A stretch of 64,000 bases of DNA from Desulfitobacterium metallireducens DSM 15288. GTDB lineage: Bacteria > Bacillota > Desulfitobacteriia > Desulfitobacteriales > Desulfitobacteriaceae. The stretch spans positions 1,488,001 through 1,552,000 of the forward strand of contig NZ_CP007032.1 of NCBI RefSeq assembly GCF_000231405.2, read 5' to 3'. Every line of letters starts with the position of its first letter. Position 1 is the first letter of the stretch. The notes under the pieces were generated by a model. That model did no database searches. It saw only the letters and a list, made by a program, of their open reading frames with translations, and had not been told where the DNA came from. Shown here piece after piece: positions 60,911 to 64,000 of this stretch. A program made the translations under genes and the position numbers.

Positions 60911-62263
60911 TTATTTGCTCCCTAGTTTATTTTCGAAGAGCTTAACGACAGTAGGGACAGTATCAGGTAAAGCAAAGACGATGACGCGATCACCAGGTTC
61001 AAGTGAAGTATCTCCATTCGGGATAATTGCTTTTTTGTCTCGAACTATGCATCCAATCAAAGAGTTACGTGGAAGTTTTGCTTCTTTAAGTTTTCGATGT
61101 GCAACAGGGCTAGTGCTAGCCACAATGATTTCCATAGCTTCAGCTTTTGCTCCTTCAAGAAGTGAGATCGAGACAATATCGCTTCGTCTAACTTGTCGCA
61201 AAATGACACCTGCTGTGAGCACGCGTGGCGATAGGACGACATCAACTCCTACTTGTTCCATAAGGGAGGTATAATCCGAGCGACCGACTCTTACAAACGT
61301 TTTTGGAGCACCAAGATGCTTGGCAATGAGCGCGATTAATAAATTAAGCTTATCATCATCAGTCAGACAAATAACAGCATCTGATTCCCCTACTCCCTCT
61401 CCCATAAGTAAATCAATATCTGTTCCTTCACCGCAAAGAACTAGTCCATCATTTAGTATCTCAGCTAATTCCTGACAGCGGTTACGATCTTTATCCACGA
61501 CTTTGACAGAAATTCCTACATTCTCAAGAATTAAAGCTAGGTGGCGACCAATCCTTCCCGCGCCGATGATCATTACTCGTTCAACTTTGGATTTTCGGAC
61601 GGGAAAGTGCATTTCTAATTTTTTAATTGCGGAGTGCTCTCCAACAAAAAAGACACAATCATGGGGTAGAATTATATCATTCCCATTAGGAATGAGCATG
61701 CGATCCTGACGCAGGATTCCGGCGACCAAAACTTGTTGAGGTAAGGTGAGTTGACTCAAAGCAATGTTTGTGAACTTTGAATCGTTCGGGATTTTCACCT
61801 CAAGCATTCTTACCCGTCCATCCGCAAAATCTTCAACATCCAAAGCCGCAGGTGTTAGAAGGATGCGACTGATTTCAAGGGCTGTAACCATCTCAGGATT
61901 AATTGTTAAATCAATGCCTAAGGATTCATTAAATTTGAGTTTATCTTTTTCAGCATATTCCTGATTCCGGACGCGAGCAATCGTACGCTTAATTCCTGCA
62001 TGCTTAGCCGACATACACGCGATCATGTTAACTTCGTCACTATCGGTGACAGCAACCATAAGATCTGCTTTACGAATTTCTGAGTCTAAAAGCATCGCTG
62101 GACTAGCACCATTTCCAGCGATTGTCATCACATCTAAACTGTTCTGGACGATCGCTCGACGCTCATCATTCTTTTCAATCACGATAACTTCGTGATCCTC
62201 CTGAGATAAATATTGAGCCAAGATATAGCCAACCTTGCCCGCTCCTACGATTACGACACGCAC
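60911..62263 (-). CDS. trkA: potassium uptake regulatory protein TrkA
   Basis: This 450-residue protein has two RCK units, each with an NAD-binding Rossmann start (VVIVGAGKVGYILAQ and VMIIGAGRIGRHLAL) and a TrkA_C domain (near residues 145-215 and 380-445). It gates TrkH in response to nucleotides. The start has GGAGG-type purines. It precedes trkH and the permease. The 157-bp gap to trpA holds no clear riboswitch or terminator. Confidence 0.94.
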   Translation of the reverse strand: MRVVIVGAGKVGYILAQYLSQEDHEVIVIEKNDERRAIVQNSLDVMTIAGNGASPAMLLDSEIRKADLMVAVTDSDEVNMIACMSAKHAGIKRTIARVRNQEYAEKDKLKFNESLGIDLTINPEMVTALEISRILLTPAALDVEDFADGRVRMLEVKIPNDSKFTNIALSQLTLPQQVLVAGILRQDRMLIPNGNDIILPHDCVFFVGEHSAIKKLEMHFPVRKSKVERVMIIGAGRIGRHLALILENVGISVKVVDKDRNRCQELAEILNDGLVLCGEGTDIDLLMGEGVGESDAVICLTDDDKLNLLIALIAKHLGAPKTFVRVGRSDYTSLMEQVGVDVVLSPRVLTAGVILRQVRRSDIVSISLLEGAKAEAMEIIVASTSPVAHRKLKEAKLPRNSLIGCIVRDKKAIIPNGDTSLEPGDRVIVFALPDTVPTVVKLFENKLGSK

Positions 62264-62420
62264 CTCAGAACCTCCGTAATAATTACAATAATAATTTCAA
62301 CAAATTATTAAATATCTATTCGTCAAGTTTCTGAGAATTCCTTCCCGTGTAAACCATAATACATCTTTAGCAATTGTTCAAGTAGGACTATTTTCGAAAT
62401 AAATAACTGCAACGACAAAT

Positions 62421-63203
62421 CTAAGAATCGCTTTGCATTACTGCCTTCTTCATCTTACGGACATACTCTGCCACAGGGGCTACACATTTCATGCCATATT
62501 GTTCAACGATTTTTACAATTGCACTTCCTACAATTGCACCATCCGCATACTGTACCATCTTTGCCGCTTGTTCAGGTGTGGAGATGCCAAAACCAATCGC
62601 GCACGGGATATCCTTGATCTCTTTAACTAGTTTAACCATTTCACCCACGTCGGTGCTGATTTCTCGGCGCACGCCTGTGACCCCCATAGAGGATACACAA
62701 TAAACAAAGCCTTCAGCTTCTCTAGCAATTTGACGGATGCGTTCCTTGGAGGTTGGCGCGATCATCGAAATCAATTCAATGCCATATTGAGAGCAAGCCG
62801 GCAAAAGCTCGTCTTTTTCTTCAAAAGGCACATCAGGAACAATTAAAGCGTCAATCCCCGCCTCTTGACAGTTTTCCATAAACTGCTCCGTACCATAAGT
62901 AAAGATGGGGTTCACATAAGTCATGAAAGCCATAGGGACCTTGCACACCTTACGGATGTGATGTACCATGTCAAAAATTTTATCAGTTGTTGTACCGCTT
63001 GCTAGCGCACGTTCGTCCGCACTTTGAATGACGATGCCCTCTGCGATCGGATCAGAAAATGGAATACCCAGTTCGATTAGATCAGCACCCTCTTCTGCCA
63101 TCTTAAGCACTAACTTTTCGGTTATTTCCAGTGAGGGATCTCCTGCTGTGATAAAGGGAATAAAAGCTTTACCGTTGGAAAACGCCTGTTGCAGCTTATT
63201 CAT
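62421..63203 (-). CDS. trpA: tryptophan synthase alpha chain
   Basis: This 260-residue TIM barrel cleaves indole-3-glycerol phosphate. The catalytic acids are visible as [13 protein letters not shown] and [12 protein letters not shown]-like ([11 protein letters not shown]), and the phosphate loop in [10 protein letters not shown]. Its start overlaps the trpB stop by 8 bases, the classical trpB-trpA order. It is the last gene of the operon. Confidence 0.96.
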   Translation of the reverse strand: MNKLQQAFSNGKAFIPFITAGDPSLEITEKLVLKMAEEGADLIELGIPFSDPIAEGIVIQSADERALASGTTTDKIFDMVHHIRKVCKVPMAFMTYVNPIFTYGTEQFMENCQEAGIDALIVPDVPFEEKDELLPACSQYGIELISMIAPTSKERIRQIAREAEGFVYCVSSMGVTGVRREISTDVGEMVKLVKEIKDIPCAIGFGISTPEQAAKMVQYADGAIVGSAIVKIVEQYGMKCVAPVAEYVRKMKKAVMQSDS

Positions 63204-64000
63204 AGATTTGTACCCCCCTGTAACGGGCTATTGCAGCGACATCTTTATCGCCTCTGCCCGATAGATTAACGACCAGGATTTGGTCTTTGCCCATTGTCGG
63301 AGCTAGTTTTCTCGCGTAAGCTACCGCATGGGCACTTTCGATAGCTGGAATAATTCCCTCCATCCGGGAGAGGTATTCGAAGGCCTCAACGGCCTCATCA
63401 TCGGTAACTGGCACATATTCGGCTCTACCGATATCATGCAGATGGGCATGTTCAGGACCAATACCTGGATAGTCAAGTCCAGCTGAAATGGAATAAACGG
63501 GAGCAATCTGACCATACTGATCCTGACAGAAATAAGACTTCATACCATGAAAGATACCTATCGTTCCAGTAGCCATGGTTGCGGCAGTTTTATCGGTGTC
63601 GACGCCCTTTCCTGCAGCTTCACAGCCAACGAGGTGAACATCCGGATCTCCGATAAATTCATAAAATAGTCCCATCGCATTGCTGCCACCCCCAACACAG
63701 GCGAGTAAGGCGTCCGGTAGTCTGCTCTCTTTTTGGAGCATCTGCTCTTTAACTTCGCGTCCAATCACGCTTTGGAAATCACGAACAATCGTCGGAAACG
63801 GGTGGGGTCCCATGACTGAACCGAGCACATAGTGCGTATCTTCCACACGAGCCGTCCATTCACGCATCGTTTCGTTCACTGCATCTTTGAGCGTTTGCGT
63901 GCCACTCGTGACAGAATGCACCTTTGCACCTAGCAGTTCCATGCGGTAAACATTGAGCGCTTGACGATCAATGTCTTCCTTTCCCATATATATCTCACAT
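63196..64000 (-). CDS. trpB: tryptophan synthase beta chain, 5' truncated by window end
   Basis: About 268 residues of the beta subunit are visible, running off the window end; the full protein is about 400. The frame stays open beyond the ATG at 63987 as CEIYMGKED, which is the family sequence, so that ATG is internal. Conserved blocks are [26 protein letters not shown] (phosphate/PLP loop) and [10 protein letters not shown]. The PLP lysine lies outside the window. It makes tryptophan from indole and serine with TrpA. Confidence 0.95.
   Translation of the reverse strand, partial: CEIYMGKEDIDRQALNVYRMELLGAKVHSVTSGTQTLKDAVNETMREWTARVEDTHYVLGSVMGPHPFPTIVRDFQSVIGREVKEQMLQKESRLPDALLACVGGGSNAMGLFYEFIGDPDVHLVGCEAAGKGVDTDKTAATMATGTIGIFHGMKSYFCQDQYGQIAPVYSISAGLDYPGIGPEHAHLHDIGRAEYVPVTDDEAVEAFEYLSRMEGIIPAIESAHAVAYARKLAPTMGKDQILVVNLSGRGDKDVAAIARYRGVQIYE

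Noticed and set aside
62264-62420. Cyclic-di-AMP riboswitch before trkA
   Set aside because: The 157-base gap has no recognisable conserved core and is too short for the full ydaO motif.
1-64000. CRISPR arrays
   Set aside because: No regular direct repeats with equal spacers were seen anywhere, and no cas genes are present.

Overview
The window looks like a chromosomal segment of a low-GC, endospore-forming, anaerobic Firmicute (Clostridia; the gene content suggests a Desulfitobacterium/Desulfosporosinus-type Peptococcaceae member). Support comes from sporulation genes (spoVK, tlp with a sigma-G-like promoter, a DacF/DacB-type carboxypeptidase), strong AGGAGG ribosome binding sites with frequent GTG/TTG starts, a Gram-positive SOS box, a tungsten-type aldehyde ferredoxin oxidoreductase and several Fe-S proteins, and the Bacillus-like orders miaB-ylbF/ymcA-mutS-mutL and miaA-hfq ... 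spoVK-hflX-ynbB. The genus is inference; no rRNA is present.

Layout. 0-4.5 kb: truncated M20 dipeptidase and three tandem M42 aminopeptidases. 4.5-10.4 kb: tRNA-Lys(CTT), a sulfite-reductase-like ferredoxin, a Crp/Fnr regulator, a candidate Moco/Tuco riboswitch driving a MoeA-like gene, a MoxR/VWA pair and a NifX-like protein with a His tail. 10.4-19.2 kb: zinc-ribbon protein, two-P-loop ATPase, gap-pyk, small genes (DUF896, DUF1540 and unknowns), thioesterase, DegV and a penicillin-binding carboxypeptidase. 19.2-31 kb: miaB, ylbF-like, mutS, hydantoinase-like, HDAC-like, mutL, a methyltransferase, miaA and hfq, tightly packed. 31-41.6 kb: typA, spoVK, hflX with an N-terminal JAMM-like motif, ynbB, lepB, ddl, lexA with its SOS box, an M23 peptidase, a second S11 carboxypeptidase and a Cys-rich small protein.

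41.6-49 kb is the accessory core. It holds a dif-like 28-mer, a complete IS21-family element with a 5-bp target duplication, a Xer-like tyrosine recombinase, a TfoX-domain protein, and decayed remnants (hsdR-like, a transposase, unknowns). Genes to the left lie mostly on the + strand and genes to the right mostly on the - strand, so this looks like the replication terminus.

49-64 kb: thioredoxin-like protein, AOR with two MoaD-like proteins, a frameshifted IS6-family element, a DUF1003 gene with an in-frame stop, amidohydrolase, tlp, viroplasmin-RNase H, a TIGR00725 protein, TauE/SafE permease, cyclophilin lipoprotein-queF, an SLC13/ArsB-like permease, trkA-trkH, and trpB(partial)-trpA.

The housekeeping blocks are DNA repair (mutS/mutL/lexA), tRNA modification (miaA/miaB/queF), cell wall (ddl, carboxypeptidases, M23) and metal-cofactor chemistry (riboswitch, MoeA-like, MoaD, AOR). 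The observations most worth following are the dif/Xer/strand-switch terminus, the JAMM-like domain on HflX, the mutS-hydantoinase-HDAC-mutL operon, the riboswitch, and the paired MoaD proteins with extra residues after Gly-Gly.
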